This document shows positions 36,778 to 48,570 of a DNA stretch of 64,000 bases, piece by piece (the stretch's first letter is position 1; each line of letters starts with the position of its first letter). Under the pieces are notes generated by a model. The model saw only the letters and a list, made by a program, of their open reading frames with translations, did not search any database and was not told the DNA's origin. The stretch is taken from the NCBI GenBank assembly GCA_024235635.1, contig JACKMA010000002.1:620001-684000 (forward strand). Direction: 5' to 3'. The DNA is from Zoogloeaceae bacterium (lineage in GTDB: Bacteria > Pseudomonadota > Gammaproteobacteria > Burkholderiales > Rhodocyclaceae). The position numbers and the translations under genes are program-made.

Positions 36778-37563
36778 TCAGCGTCGCCGGCTGGCCAGAA
36801 ACTCGGCGACCGCCGCCTCGTGTTCGCTGGAGGTGTGGGTCAAGGCCTGGTAGGCAGCCGACAGTTCGAGCACGGTGTCGAGGCTCGCATGCTGGGCCTC
36901 GCGCATCAGACGCTTGGTCATGCGCAGCGCACCGCCCGGATTGGCGGCGATCCGGCCGGCCAGATGGCGAGCCTCCTCGAGCAGGCGTTCGGGCTTGGTG
37001 ACATGGTTGACGAGGCCGATTTCGCGCGCCATGCGCGCGTCGATCATGTCGCCGGTGAAGGACAGCTCCGCCGCACGTGAAAAACCGAGAATCCTCTGCA
37101 GAAACCAGGCGCCGCCATCACCGGGAATCAGCCCCAGCTTGACGAAGCTTTCAGCGAAGCGTGCGTTCTCCGAGGCGATGCGGATGTCGGCCATGCATGC
37201 AAGGTCGCAGCCGGCACCGATGGCAGGGCCATTGACAGCCGCGATGGTCGGCACGTCGAGGCGCCAGAAGGCCATCGGGATGCGTTGAATGCCGCGGCGG
37301 TAGTTCTCCCGGATCTGGGCCGGCGTGCCGGCGGCCAGACCCTTCTTTTCGTGAAAATCCTTGACATTGCCGCCCGCGCAGAAAGCGCTGCCGGCCCCGG
37401 TCAGGATGACCACCTTCACCGAATCATCGCGCTGAGCACGGCGGCAGGCCTCTGCCAACTCGTCCCATTGTTCAGGATCCGTCAGCGCGTTGCGCTGATC
37501 CGGCCGGTTCAGGGTCAAGGTGACAATGGCATCCTGCTGGTCATACTGCACGAATTCCGACAC
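36778..37563 (-). CDS. Enoyl-CoA hydratase/isomerase family protein
   Basis: The 261-residue crotonase-fold enzyme has the oxyanion-hole segments AFCAGGNVKDF and AVNGPAIGAGCDLACMADI. Glutamate-type active-site residues are not both clear, so the exact reaction (hydratase, isomerase or other) is open. GTG 37563 is chosen because AAAGGAG lies ahead of it; the open frame upstream runs antisense to PPK2. No beta-oxidation partners adjoin. Confidence 0.85.
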   Translation of the reverse strand: MSEFVQYDQQDAIVTLTLNRPDQRNALTDPEQWDELAEACRRAQRDDSVKVVILTGAGSAFCAGGNVKDFHEKKGLAAGTPAQIRENYRRGIQRIPMAFWRLDVPTIAAVNGPAIGAGCDLACMADIRIASENARFAESFVKLGLIPGDGGAWFLQRILGFSRAAELSFTGDMIDARMAREIGLVNHVTKPERLLEEARHLAGRIAANPGGALRMTKRLMREAQHASLDTVLELSAAYQALTHTSSEHEAAVAEFLASRRR

Positions 37564-37710
37564 GACAGTCTCCTTTGACGATCGAGCTTGATTGCTATCA
37601 CATTTAGCGTTATCTGTGTTTGTTTCGGCCGTCTTCACGCGGCCTGAACTGTTGCTCGCAGCAGTCACCGGATTTGGCATTGATTGATCAACGGCAACCA
37701 GGGGAAAACC

Positions 37711-38736
37711 ATGACGACCAACCGTTCGGGAAGGCAGCCGGTGCGCAAGCAGGCTTCGAGCAAGGCAGCCGAAGAGAGCCGCAGCGACGAGGCGCCGGAA
37801 GTCTACGACAAGAAGGCGACGCCCGCGCAAAAGGCCAAGGCCGCGGCCGAGATCCTGCAGATCAGCCACTCGCCGATGGCCTCCGCGGTGGCGGAGGCGC
37901 CGCATGGCAGTTGGGAAGACAGCGGTCGGGCACCACTGCCCGAGAGCTACCCGTATCGCGAGCGCATGCGCCGCAAGGAATACGAGGAACGCAAGGCCGA
38001 GCTGCAGATCGAGCTGCTGAAGGTGCAAAGCTGGGTCAAGCAGACCGGACAACGCCTGGTGCTGCTGTTCGAAGGTCGCGACGCGGCCGGCAAGGGCGGC
38101 ACGATCAAGCGCTACATGGAGCATCTGAATCCTCGCGGAGCCCGGGTCGTCGCGCTCGAGAAGCCGTCCGACGTCGAGCGCGGGCAATGGTACTTCCAGC
38201 GCTACGTCGCGAATCTGCCGACCTCGGGCGAGATCGTCTTCTTCGACCGGTCCTGGTACAACCGTGCCGGCGTTGAGCGCGTGATGGGATTCTGTTCTCC
38301 GCACGAGTACCTCGAGTTCATGCGGCAGACGCCGCAACTCGAACGGATGCTGGTCAATAGCGGGGTCCGCCTGTTCAAGTTCTGGTTCTCGGTCAGTCGC
38401 GAGGAGCAGCTGCGACGTTTCATCTCGCGACGGGACGATCCGCTCAAGCACTGGAAGCTGTCGCCGATCGACATCCAGTCGCTCGATCGCTGGGACGACT
38501 ACACCGAGGCCAAGAAGGCCATGTTCTTCCATACCGACACCGCCGATGCGCCCTGGACGGTGGTCAAATCGGACGACAAGAAGCGCGCGCGATTGAACTG
38601 CATGCGCCACTTCCTGTCGAAGCTTGACTATCCGGACAAGGACCCCGTCGTCGCGCGTGAGCCGGATCCGCTGCTGGTCGGCAACGCTGCCATGCTGATG
38701 GAGCGCGACGAAGTGGCAATTGACCGGTTCGATTAG
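37711..38736 (+). CDS. ppk2: Polyphosphate kinase 2 (PPK2)
   Basis: The 341-residue PPK2 has Walker A GRDAAGKGG (122-130), Walker B FDRSWYNRAGVE (178-189) and the lid region RFISRRDDPLKHWKLS. It transfers phosphate between polyphosphate and nucleotides. A basic, disordered N-terminus of about 60 residues precedes the core. ATG 37711 behind AGGGGAAAA is a better start than TTG 37684. The subclass (NDP- or NMP-using) cannot be assigned with certainty. Confidence 0.92.
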   Translation: MTTNRSGRQPVRKQASSKAAEESRSDEAPEVYDKKATPAQKAKAAAEILQISHSPMASAVAEAPHGSWEDSGRAPLPESYPYRERMRRKEYEERKAELQIELLKVQSWVKQTGQRLVLLFEGRDAAGKGGTIKRYMEHLNPRGARVVALEKPSDVERGQWYFQRYVANLPTSGEIVFFDRSWYNRAGVERVMGFCSPHEYLEFMRQTPQLERMLVNSGVRLFKFWFSVSREEQLRRFISRRDDPLKHWKLSPIDIQSLDRWDDYTEAKKAMFFHTDTADAPWTVVKSDDKKRARLNCMRHFLSKLDYPDKDPVVAREPDPLLVGNAAMLMERDEVAIDRFD

Positions 38737-38801
38737 GGCTGGCTGCCGGTGACCCCGCCCCCCCGGAGTCGCACGCCGGCATCCCGCTGGCCCGAGTCCT
38801 C

Positions 38802-38845
38802 CCCGTGCCCGTGCTGCAGGGCCCCTGGTGCAGCGCGGGCACGGG
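38802..38845. repeat. Imperfect palindrome between ppk2 and cardiolipin synthase
   Basis: CCCGTGCCCG (38802-38811) pairs with CGGGCACGGG (38836-38845), and an inner CTGCA/TGCAG pair extends the arms. It sits between convergent genes ppk2 and cls, so it may serve as a terminator for both, though no T tract follows either arm. The rest of 38737-38972 shows nothing I can name. Confidence 0.6.
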
Positions 38846-38972
38846 TCAGGGCGCGCCCCCGCACGCGCATGCACGAGCCCTGCTCCGCCGGCTGTGACCG
38901 CTTCGAAGCACGGGCAATAGGCCGCCTTCCCGCTTGCCACTGAATGCGGCGGCCGCGACGCCGCCCGTTTTC

Positions 38973-40418
38973 CTACAGGACTGGTGCCAGCAGGTTCGCG
39001 GCGCGGGTGGACAGTCGGTTCAGGAAACTGCGGCGGTTGACCATGTCGAGTGACACCTCCATGCCTTCGCGCATGTCTTCCGCCAGCATCGCCTCGACCG
39101 CAGCGACGAAATCCCGGTCGTCGGAGAAGGCCGTGATCTCGAAGTTGATCAGAATCGAGCGGTGGTCCAGATTGACCGAACCGACACTGGCGAGCAGATC
39201 GTCGATCAGAAAGGCCTTGGTGTGCAGCATGCTGCGACGATATCGGAACACCCGCGCGCCCGCCCGCACCATTTCCGCCTGGTAGAGTTGTGAAGCGACC
39301 CGTACGATCCGATGATCCGCCTTCAACGGAACGACGATGCGCACGTCCACGCCCCGCAGGACGGCGAGGCGCAAGGCCTGCAGGATCGGATCGGTCGGCA
39401 CGAAATACGGATTGGCGATCCAGATGCGATGGCGCGCGGCGTTGAACGACGACAGCAGCGACACCGTGCATTGCGGCTGTTCATCGGCCGGACCGGTCGC
39501 CCACACCAGGGTGCGTGCCTTGCCGGCGGGCTGAGGCAATTCGAAGTCCATATCGGGCAAGGTGCGCCGCGCCCAGTACCAATCCTTGACGAAGGTGATC
39601 GCGGCACTCATTGCTGCCGGACCCTCGACGCGTACGTGCGCGTCTCGCCACGGCGCTCGCCGCCCACTTTCGTAGTAGTCGTCCGAGACATTGATGCCGC
39701 CAAGAAAGGCCGTACGGCCATCGACGACGACGATCTTACGGTGATTGCGAAAATTGATGCGAAAGCGGTTGCCGCGGCCGCGGGTGGTGTCAAACTGGCT
39801 GCAACTGATGCCTGCCGCCGCCATTCTGGCGAGAAACCTGCGCGGCAGGCTGGAGCCGATCGGGTCGTACATGAAGCTGACGTCGACGCCTGCCCGGGCA
39901 CGCTCGATCAAGGCCTCGGCGACCCGCGCCCCGGTTCGGTCCGCGTTGAAGATGTAGTACTCGACGAGGATGTAGCGCCGCGCGCCCGCGATCGCCTCGA
40001 GAATCGCGTCGAAGGTCGGCTGGCCGCCGATCAGGAGGCCGATGCGATTGCCGCCGAGGAATCCCGTATCCGAGAGCTGACAGGCCAATTGATGCAGGCC
40101 GTGGAGCCCGGCCTGCGGCTTCTCCTCGAAATCCCGCAGCCGATCGAGCGGCTTGAATTCCTCCCGTGCACGGGCGGTGACGATCGCCCTGCGGCTGGTA
40201 TAGCCCTCGAAGCGTGTACGCCCGAACACCCAGTACAACGGCAGAGTGACGATCGGCAAGGCCATCAACGCGATGACCCAGCCCATTGCGCCCTGTGCCG
40301 TGCGCGTCACCATGATCGCGCGCACCGCGCTCATCACCGCCAGCACGTACACCACGGCGGTCGCGATCAGCAGCCAGCCGTCGCCGGAACCCAGGAGCCG
40401 ATCGAGCGCAGCCAGCAT
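38973..40418 (-). CDS. cls: Cardiolipin synthase (phospholipase D family)
   Basis: The 481-residue membrane enzyme joins two phosphatidylglycerols to cardiolipin. It has two N-terminal transmembrane helices (about 15-35 and 45-65) and two HKD motifs: HRK at 226-228 in NHRKIVVVDGRTAFLGGINV and HTK at 399-401 in HTKAFLIDDLLASVGSVNLD. Length and topology match ClsA-type enzymes. It is 12 nt from the hybrid kinase gene upstream, so it is probably co-transcribed with it. Confidence 0.93.
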   Translation of the reverse strand: MLAALDRLLGSGDGWLLIATAVVYVLAVMSAVRAIMVTRTAQGAMGWVIALMALPIVTLPLYWVFGRTRFEGYTSRRAIVTARAREEFKPLDRLRDFEEKPQAGLHGLHQLACQLSDTGFLGGNRIGLLIGGQPTFDAILEAIAGARRYILVEYYIFNADRTGARVAEALIERARAGVDVSFMYDPIGSSLPRRFLARMAAAGISCSQFDTTRGRGNRFRINFRNHRKIVVVDGRTAFLGGINVSDDYYESGRRAPWRDAHVRVEGPAAMSAAITFVKDWYWARRTLPDMDFELPQPAGKARTLVWATGPADEQPQCTVSLLSSFNAARHRIWIANPYFVPTDPILQALRLAVLRGVDVRIVVPLKADHRIVRVASQLYQAEMVRAGARVFRYRRSMLHTKAFLIDDLLASVGSVNLDHRSILINFEITAFSDDRDFVAAVEAMLAEDMREGMEVSLDMVNRRSFLNRLSTRAANLLAPVL

Positions 40419-40430
40419 GCCGGCCCCTCC

Positions 40431-42368
40431 CTACGCGGCGCGTCGAACCCAGCGTTCGACGGCCTGCTGCAATTCGGTGAGAGAGAATGGCTTGGCCAGG
40501 AAATCGTCCATGCCCGCGTCACGGGCGGCCACCCGGTCGGCATCCATGGCGCCGGCAGTCATCGCGACGATCGGGATCCGGGCTGGCGTACCGGCCTCGC
40601 CGGCGCGGATCACGCGCGTCGCCGAACAACCGTCCATGCCCGGCATGTGGCAATCCATCAGAACCAGATCGAAACGTGATCGCGACAAGGCCTCGATCGC
40701 TTCGGCGCCGTCCGTAGCCAGTTCGAACGTACAGCCCAGCTTGTTCATCATCCTTCGGGCCAGCGCCTGGTTTACCGGATGATCCTCGACGATCAGCACA
40801 TGGGCGCCGACCGGCACGATCGCGCCTTCCGGCGCCGCGTCAGCCGCTGGCGGCTCGCACGCCACGAGCGCAATCTCGAATCGGAACACACTGCCTTCGC
40901 CAGGAACGCTGTCCACTCGGATTTCGCCACCCATTGCGCCGACCAGTCTGCTCGAAATCGCGAGGCCAAGGCCGGTACCGCCATGTCCGCGCTGGCTTGC
41001 GCCATCTGCCTGTTCGAACGGTTCGAATATGCGAAGCCGGGCATCCGCCGCGATGCCGATGCCACTGTCCTCGATCTCGATGCGCAGGCGCCCGGTCCCT
41101 TCCGCCACCCGCCGGGCCCGTATCTTCACCGCGCCGTGCTCGGTGAATTTGACGGCGTTGCCGATCAGGTTGTTCAGGACCTGGCGCAGCCGATCGCCAT
41201 CGCCGACCAGCCACATCGGCACCGCCGCGTCGATCTCGGCGCTCAATTGAACGTCGCGTTCACATGCCCGCGAAGACAGCAGCCCGACGCACTCATCGAC
41301 CAATGCGCGCAGATTTACCGGCTTCGCATCCAGCTTCATGTGCCCGCCTTCGAGCTTCGAGAAATCGAGGATATCGTTGATCACCGACAACAACGCGCTG
41401 GCCGAGCCATGGATCGCCGCGACGCGATCGCGCACGTCGCCGTCCAATTCGTCCCTCAACAACAGCTCCGCCATGCCGATGACGCCATGCATGGGTGTAC
41501 GCAACTCGTGACTGATACTGGCGACGAAATCGGCCTTGCTGCGAAGGGCGGCCTCGGACTGCTCGAGAGCCTCGGTCAGCTGCAGCCGTCGCCGGCGGCT
41601 GTCGTCGTCGTACTCGCGCAGTTGCGCGGCCATCCGGTTGAAGGCGTGCTGCAATTCGCCCACCTCGTCGCCGCCCTCCTCCGTGACGCGCGCCGAAAAA
41701 TCGCCGGCACTGAGCGCCTCGGCCGCCGCCGAAAGCTGCACGAGCGGCGACACGATGCGACGTTGAAGCAACTGCGCGAGCACGAACACGAGCAGGCAAA
41801 GCGTCACCAGTCTCAATACCGACAGCCCATCGGCGATGCCACGCCAGCGGGCCGTCCGGACTTCGGCCAAATGAAGCGCGCGTTCGGTGAAGGCCTGCGT
41901 GCTCTGGCGCAGCCCGGAAAGTCCGGCCTCGTAGGCATAGACCGCATCGACGGTTCGCGTTTCCGCTGGTGCCCTCTCGCCAAGCTTCGACAGCGGCGCC
42001 AAGGCACTCGTCAGCTGATCGAACATCGCCGTCTGCCGGGCCCGCAGGGCAGCCGTCTCATGGCGCAGGTCGTCCTCGGCGCGATCGCGGCTGCGCAGGC
42101 GTTCGAGTCGAATCCGGGCCCGGGCCATCGCCTCCCGTGCTTCGGCGGCATAGGCCTCGTTGTTTGCCAGAAGCGCGGAGGCCGCCTCGCCGGCGGCTCG
42201 CACCATATAGGCTTCGAGTTCGGCGTCGAGACTCGCTTCCCGCGACCAGTCCAGGGCCTGCGCGAGGGTCGCGTCCACGCGCCGCCCGGCGGCCGCGCCG
42301 AGCACCTCCAGCAGGACCACCAGAGCCAGCACGACCACGGATATGGCGATGACCCGACTGCGCAGCAT
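40431..42368 (-). CDS. Hybrid sensor histidine kinase with receiver domain
   Basis: The 645-residue protein has a transmembrane helix (about 5-27), a helical periplasmic region, a second helix (186-202), HAMP (203-255), a dimerisation helix with His287 in SISHELRTPMHG, an ATPase domain (NNLIGNAVKFTEHG, DSGIGI, GGTGLGLAIS) and a receiver with Asp572 in LVLMDCHMPGMDG. It resembles BarA-type kinases but lacks an Hpt domain, so a separate phosphotransfer protein would be needed. The start at ATG 42368 puts the first helix at the N-terminus. Confidence 0.9.
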   Translation of the reverse strand: MLRSRVIAISVVVLALVVLLEVLGAAAGRRVDATLAQALDWSREASLDAELEAYMVRAAGEAASALLANNEAYAAEAREAMARARIRLERLRSRDRAEDDLRHETAALRARQTAMFDQLTSALAPLSKLGERAPAETRTVDAVYAYEAGLSGLRQSTQAFTERALHLAEVRTARWRGIADGLSVLRLVTLCLLVFVLAQLLQRRIVSPLVQLSAAAEALSAGDFSARVTEEGGDEVGELQHAFNRMAAQLREYDDDSRRRRLQLTEALEQSEAALRSKADFVASISHELRTPMHGVIGMAELLLRDELDGDVRDRVAAIHGSASALLSVINDILDFSKLEGGHMKLDAKPVNLRALVDECVGLLSSRACERDVQLSAEIDAAVPMWLVGDGDRLRQVLNNLIGNAVKFTEHGAVKIRARRVAEGTGRLRIEIEDSGIGIAADARLRIFEPFEQADGASQRGHGGTGLGLAISSRLVGAMGGEIRVDSVPGEGSVFRFEIALVACEPPAADAAPEGAIVPVGAHVLIVEDHPVNQALARRMMNKLGCTFELATDGAEAIEALSRSRFDLVLMDCHMPGMDGCSATRVIRAGEAGTPARIPIVAMTAGAMDADRVAARDAGMDDFLAKPFSLTELQQAVERWVRRAA

Positions 42369-42522
42369 CCGCTGCCCTCCGAATGGCGGATGTTTGAGAG
42401 AATACGTAAGAACCGGCCCCCGGCCCAAGTGACTTTGTCATCGTCCACGGCAGCTGCGAGGCGAGGAACGGCCGAATACGTCACGATGACGGACGCGTGA
42501 CGGCCGAATCGAGAGGAAGCAA

Positions 42523-44429
<1,907 letters not shown>

Positions 44430-44433
<4 letters not shown>

Positions 44434-45461
44434 GCGTGACCGAGCGAGCCGCCAGGCTACTGGCGACGCTGCTGGCGTCCTTGCTCGCCGCCTGCGCCGG
44501 GCAGACGCCGACGCCCCTCGCAAGTGCGGAAGGCGACGGGCTGACGGCCGATGGCACCGTACTCGCCCGCAATCCGCGATTCGTGCTCTATCGTGCCCAG
44601 GCTTCGGACGAATGGCGCGGGATCGCCGCCCGCTTCCTCGGCGATAGCCACAAGTGGTGGCGAATCGCCGACTACAACGACGGCATCGAACTGCGGGCAG
44701 GCGAGATCGTCGTGGTGCCACTGCAGGCCCCGAGCCCGGGCGGCATCGACGGCAAGCGCTTCCAGACGGTGCCGATCCTGTGCTACCACCGGTTCGGGCC
44801 CGGCAACAGCAAGATGATCGTATCGGCCGAGAATTTCGCGCGGCAGATGCAGTGGCTCGCCGACAACGACTACCGTGTGATCCCGCTGTCGGACCTGAAG
44901 GGCTTTCTCGATGGCCGCAACGACCTGCCGCGCCGCGCCGTCGCAATCACCATCGACGACGGCTATCGGACCGTGTTCGAGCACGCGTATCCGGTGCTGA
45001 AGAAATTCGGTTTCCCGGCGACCGTGTTTCTCTATACCGATTTCGTCGGCGCCGGGGACGCGCTGACCTGGAAGCAGATGCGTGCAATGGTCGACAGCGG
45101 CCTGATCGATATTCAGGCCCACTCGAAAAGCCATTCCAACCTGATCAGTCGGGCACCCGGCGAAGACGCCAAGGCCTACGCCGAGCGCATCGACAGCGAG
45201 ATCGGCGCGCCGATCAAGGCAATCGAGTCGCACCTGCCGATCAAGGTCAGCCGCTTCGCATTCCCGTACGGCGACGTCAACCAGGACGTCCTGGATCGCT
45301 TGCAGCGTCGTCACTACGACCTCGGCCTGACCGTCAATCCGGGCGGCAACGCGTTCTTTGCCGAACCTTACATGCTCCGTCGCACGATGATCTACGGCGA
45401 TCACAGCCTGGCGGCATTCAAGGCACGGCTGGAGACCAGTCGCCCGGTGTCGAGGCCATGA
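44430..45461 (+). CDS. LysM and polysaccharide-deacetylase lipoprotein
   Basis: The 343-residue protein has a lipoprotein signal with lipobox LAAC (Cys22), a LysM-like domain (RNPRFVLYRAQ through AGEIVVVPL, about 48-98), and a NodB deacetylase domain with TIDDGY (174-179), HSKSH (231-235) and FAFPYGD. The domain removes N- or O-acetyl groups from cell-wall or exopolysaccharide sugars; the LysM suggests a peptidoglycan target. It is translationally coupled to the kinase (GTGA) and to the next lipoprotein (ATGA). Confidence 0.88.
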
Positions 45462-46321
45462 CCCGGAAAGCGCCAGGGTGTCTGCTGCTGCCGGCAGCAG
45501 CGCTGCTCGCAGCCTGTGCCGGCAATCCGCCATCGTCGCCATCGGGCAGCGCATCCGCCACACCGACGCCGGCCACACCCTTTGAAATGCGGCAGCACGC
45601 CCGCGCCCAGGCGTTCGCGCAAGCCGGCAGCCACCTCGAAGCGGCGCAGGTCTGGGAGGTGCTGGCGCTCTACGATCCCGGCAACGCGCGCTATCGCAAT
45701 GCCTGGCGGGATGCCGAACGCATGGCCAAGCACGAGGCATCGTCACAACTCGGCAAGGCTCGTCGCGCCCGCGCCGAGGGCAATGAACAGCAGGCCGTCA
45801 GACGATACCTGCTGGCGCTCGCCAACGACCCCGCCCGCGGCGACGCGGCCGACGGGCTTCGCGAGCTCGAACGCACCCGCAACCGACGCTATTTCCTGGG
45901 ACGCTCCACCCGCGTGACCATCGGCCGCCCGGACGATTACCTGACCGAGCCGCCCCCGCCACCGAAAGCGAAAGCCATCGAGCCAGCGCCGGTGGCGCCC
46001 GAGCCGGTTGCGGACGATCAGGTCGAGACCGTTGCCGACAGCGGCGCACTCGAACACGCGGCTCTGTTGACCCGCGACGGGGCGTTCACCGAGGCGCTGG
46101 CATTGCTCACGCGCTATTTCACGGCCCACCCCGACGACGAGCAGGCCGGCCGGCAACTCACGGAAACCTGGGAGGCATTCGGCGACAAGTCCTTGCGCAA
46201 CGGCAGGCTGCGTGCCGCCCTGAGGGCCTACGAACGGGCCCGGTCGTACGCCAAGGAAGGCGCGGACAAGCTCGGCGCCAAGATCGATGCGCTTCGCAAG
46301 TCGCTCGGCGACACGTCGTGA
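45458..46321 (+). CDS. TPR-type outer-membrane lipoprotein
   Basis: The 287-residue protein has a lipobox LAAC (Cys20) and helical TPR-like repeats (AFAQAGSHLEAAQVWEVLAL; RRYLLALANDPARGDAADGL; LRNGRLRAALRAYERARSYA) around a proline-rich spacer. Its start overlaps the stop of the deacetylase gene. It is the last gene of the three-gene kinase operon, facing a convergent LysM lipoprotein 9 nt away. A scaffold role in the envelope is likely but unproven. Confidence 0.8.
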   Translation: MTRKAPGCLLLPAAALLAACAGNPPSSPSGSASATPTPATPFEMRQHARAQAFAQAGSHLEAAQVWEVLALYDPGNARYRNAWRDAERMAKHEASSQLGKARRARAEGNEQQAVRRYLLALANDPARGDAADGLRELERTRNRRYFLGRSTRVTIGRPDDYLTEPPPPPKAKAIEPAPVAPEPVADDQVETVADSGALEHAALLTRDGAFTEALALLTRYFTAHPDDEQAGRQLTETWEAFGDKSLRNGRLRAALRAYERARSYAKEGADKLGAKIDALRKSLGDTS

Positions 46322-46330
46322 GTCACATCG

Positions 46331-47506
46331 TCAGCGAATCGACTTGATCCGCTCCTGCAGCACCAGGGCCTTCTGCCGCTCGAGTTGCGCGATATCGTTG
46401 CCCGGGTCGAAGGCCAGCAATTCGTCCCAGGCGTCGATCGATCCCTGCAGATCCTGCCTGGCAAAGGCGGCGCGCGCCCTGCGGGTGTACTCGGCCACGA
46501 TTTCCTTCCGCATCAGTTCGGCATTGCTGAGCGCCTCCTGGTTCGACGGATCGAGCGCATAGGCCGACTGGAACGCATCGAAGGCCGCCAGGTTGTTGCC
46601 CTGGGCCTGCTCCCGCAGCCCGCGCTGGAACGCGAGATCGGACGGCGTCGGCTCCGGCAGCGGTCGCAGGGCCGGGGACGCAGGCACCGCCTCCGTGGAC
46701 GGCGGGCGGTCAACCGCGGGCACCGCGACGACTTCGGGCTCGACCGGGGCCGATGGCTGCGCCTCGATCACCGGCTCGGCCGATTCGACCGGGACCTCGG
46801 CAGACGGCGGTGCCGGTGGCACCGCGATTTCTTCCGCGGTCGGCACTTCATCCGATGCACGCGCCGGCGTGGCCACATCGACCGGGGCGGGGCTGGAGTC
46901 GGGTGCGTCGACCCGTGCTGGTTCCGGCTCGCTCGGCTTGGGCTCGGCCCGCATGGGTTTCGGCTCCGGCCGCATCGGCGTAGAAGGTCGAGCGCCGGGA
47001 ATGCGGATGACCTGCCCCGCCGGCACCCGCCGCGGCACTTCGATGCCGTTGTAGCGCGCAAGGATATAGAACTGGAAGATGTCTCCCATGAAGCGCCCTG
47101 CGATCTTGGATAACGACTCACCCGGCTTGACGGTATAGCCGAAGGAGTCTTCGCCCAGCGCTGCAATCGGATCGACGGTGATCTGCTCCAGGAAGCTCTG
47201 CGCGAGCGCGTTGGCCGGGTCGATCTCCAGCGCCCGTTCGATCTCGACCTGGGCCTCGTCGACACGTCCCGCCTCGAGCAGATCGGCGACCTTCAGCGCA
47301 ACGCGCTGTGCCTGCTGCTGCTCGGCCGGCGTCGCGACCTTCGGTGGCGGCGGCGGTTCCGCTGGTGCTTGCTGGTTCGCCGACTGCTCGGTCTCGGACG
47401 GTGGCGCCTCGGCCTCCTTCTGCGGCAAGGTCAGGCAGGCACCCAGGCCAAGGCAGGCAATCAACAGCAGGCGGCCGGGCAAACGAGCGGTTTGTGCTTC
47501 CGTCAT
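46331..47506 (-). CDS. LysM and TPR lipoprotein
   Basis: The 391-residue protein has a lipobox LGAC (Cys24), an N-terminal TPR pair, a LysM domain (about 122-171, GYTVKPGESLSKIAGRFMGD), a long Pro/Glu/Ala-rich spacer (about 175-295) and C-terminal TPRs (LAFQRGLREQAQGNNLAAFD). It should bind peptidoglycan and scaffold proteins in the periplasm. It resembles the LysM/TPR products of the kinase operon it faces, so the four genes may act together. ATG 47506 precedes the signal peptide. Confidence 0.83.
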   Translation of the reverse strand: MTEAQTARLPGRLLLIACLGLGACLTLPQKEAEAPPSETEQSANQQAPAEPPPPPKVATPAEQQQAQRVALKVADLLEAGRVDEAQVEIERALEIDPANALAQSFLEQITVDPIAALGEDSFGYTVKPGESLSKIAGRFMGDIFQFYILARYNGIEVPRRVPAGQVIRIPGARPSTPMRPEPKPMRAEPKPSEPEPARVDAPDSSPAPVDVATPARASDEVPTAEEIAVPPAPPSAEVPVESAEPVIEAQPSAPVEPEVVAVPAVDRPPSTEAVPASPALRPLPEPTPSDLAFQRGLREQAQGNNLAAFDAFQSAYALDPSNQEALSNAELMRKEIVAEYTRRARAAFARQDLQGSIDAWDELLAFDPGNDIAQLERQKALVLQERIKSIR

Positions 47507-47654
47507 GGGCAATCCATTGGACTCGCGCAGGGCCGGTGCGTGGGTCCGGCAAGCGACGCAAAGGCGTAAGCTTAGGGCAAACTGCCCCGCGTGCGCGAAT
47601 CCTGAATGGACTGCAACAAGTTTTGCGACTGCTGCCGGCCTTGCGGCCAGCGTT

Positions 47655-48434
47655 TCAGCGCCCGACGAAACGCGGACCGCGCTTTTCCTTGAAGGCACGA
47701 ATGCCTTCGGCATAGTCCTGGCTGTCGTAGACCAGCCTGCGCAGTCCCTGCACCTTTTCGAAGCCGCGCGGGCTGACCGGCCTGGCGCCGGCCAACACCC
47801 GCAACTGCTCCTTCATGCTGGCCACGCTCAGCGGTGCGTTGGCCGCGATCGTGCCCGCCATTTCGTAGCAGAAGGCCTCGAGTTCGTCGAGGGCGACGAC
47901 ATGATTGATCATGCCGACGCGTTCCGCGCGTTCCGCACTGATCGGCGTCGCGGTGAATGCCAGTTCCTTGACGATCCGCAGGCTGCCGGCACTCATGAAG
48001 GTGACCATGCCGCTGACATTGTAGGGGACGCCCAGACGTGCCGGTGTCACGGCGAAGGTCGACTCGGGCGTGGCGACGACGATGTCGCAGGCGAGGATGG
48101 TTTCGACCGCACCGCCCCAGACCGTGCCTTCGATCATCGCGATGATCGGCGCGGGATGGCTTTCGATGCTGCGCACCAGATTGCGCAGGGGATCGTCCCA
48201 GCCCAGCGGATCCCGTCGCCCCTCCGGCAACTCGGCGACGTCGTGGCCGGCCGACCAGACCTTGGCGCCCGGCATCGCCCGCAGGATCACGGCGCGCGCG
48301 CCGGCCACGCGGAACTCGTCCAGGGCGGCCACCAGCTGCGATACCAGTTCGCGGCTGAGGGCGTTGTGTTTGCGGGCATGCGTCAGCACGATCGTGCCGA
48401 TCGCATCCTCCAGCCGTGTCTCGATCAGGGCCAT
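47655..48434 (-). CDS. Methylmalonyl-CoA decarboxylase-like crotonase
   Basis: The 259-residue crotonase-fold protein resembles E. coli methylmalonyl-CoA decarboxylase (YgfG/ScpB) across its length: VWSAGHDVAELPEGRRDPLG, then WDDPLRNLVRSIESHP, IEGTVWGGAVE, TPARLGVPYNVSG and VYDSQDYAEGIRAFKEKRGP. That enzyme converts methylmalonyl-CoA to propionyl-CoA. The partner enzymes (methylmalonyl-CoA mutase, CoA transferase) are not in the window. ATG 48434 follows a GGAG site. The name scpB of this enzyme must not be confused with the segregation gene above. Confidence 0.87.
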   Translation of the reverse strand: MALIETRLEDAIGTIVLTHARKHNALSRELVSQLVAALDEFRVAGARAVILRAMPGAKVWSAGHDVAELPEGRRDPLGWDDPLRNLVRSIESHPAPIIAMIEGTVWGGAVETILACDIVVATPESTFAVTPARLGVPYNVSGMVTFMSAGSLRIVKELAFTATPISAERAERVGMINHVVALDELEAFCYEMAGTIAANAPLSVASMKEQLRVLAGARPVSPRGFEKVQGLRRLVYDSQDYAEGIRAFKEKRGPRFVGR

Positions 48435-48570
48435 CCTTCTGTCTCCGGTTGTGGTGCGGCGTTTGCCTCGATGGAGACCGATTCTTCGGCAGACCCCGGC
48501 CACTGGCAATTGAGGAGATCCACGACTGCCGTGCACGGCATCCGCACAATCCACACCCCTCGGCACCGGC

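Noticed and set aside
37564..39471. Upstream extension of the enoyl-CoA hydratase frame
   Set aside because: The extension is antisense to ppk2 and cls and not protein-like; a GTG with AAAGGAG at 37563 gives the normal family start.
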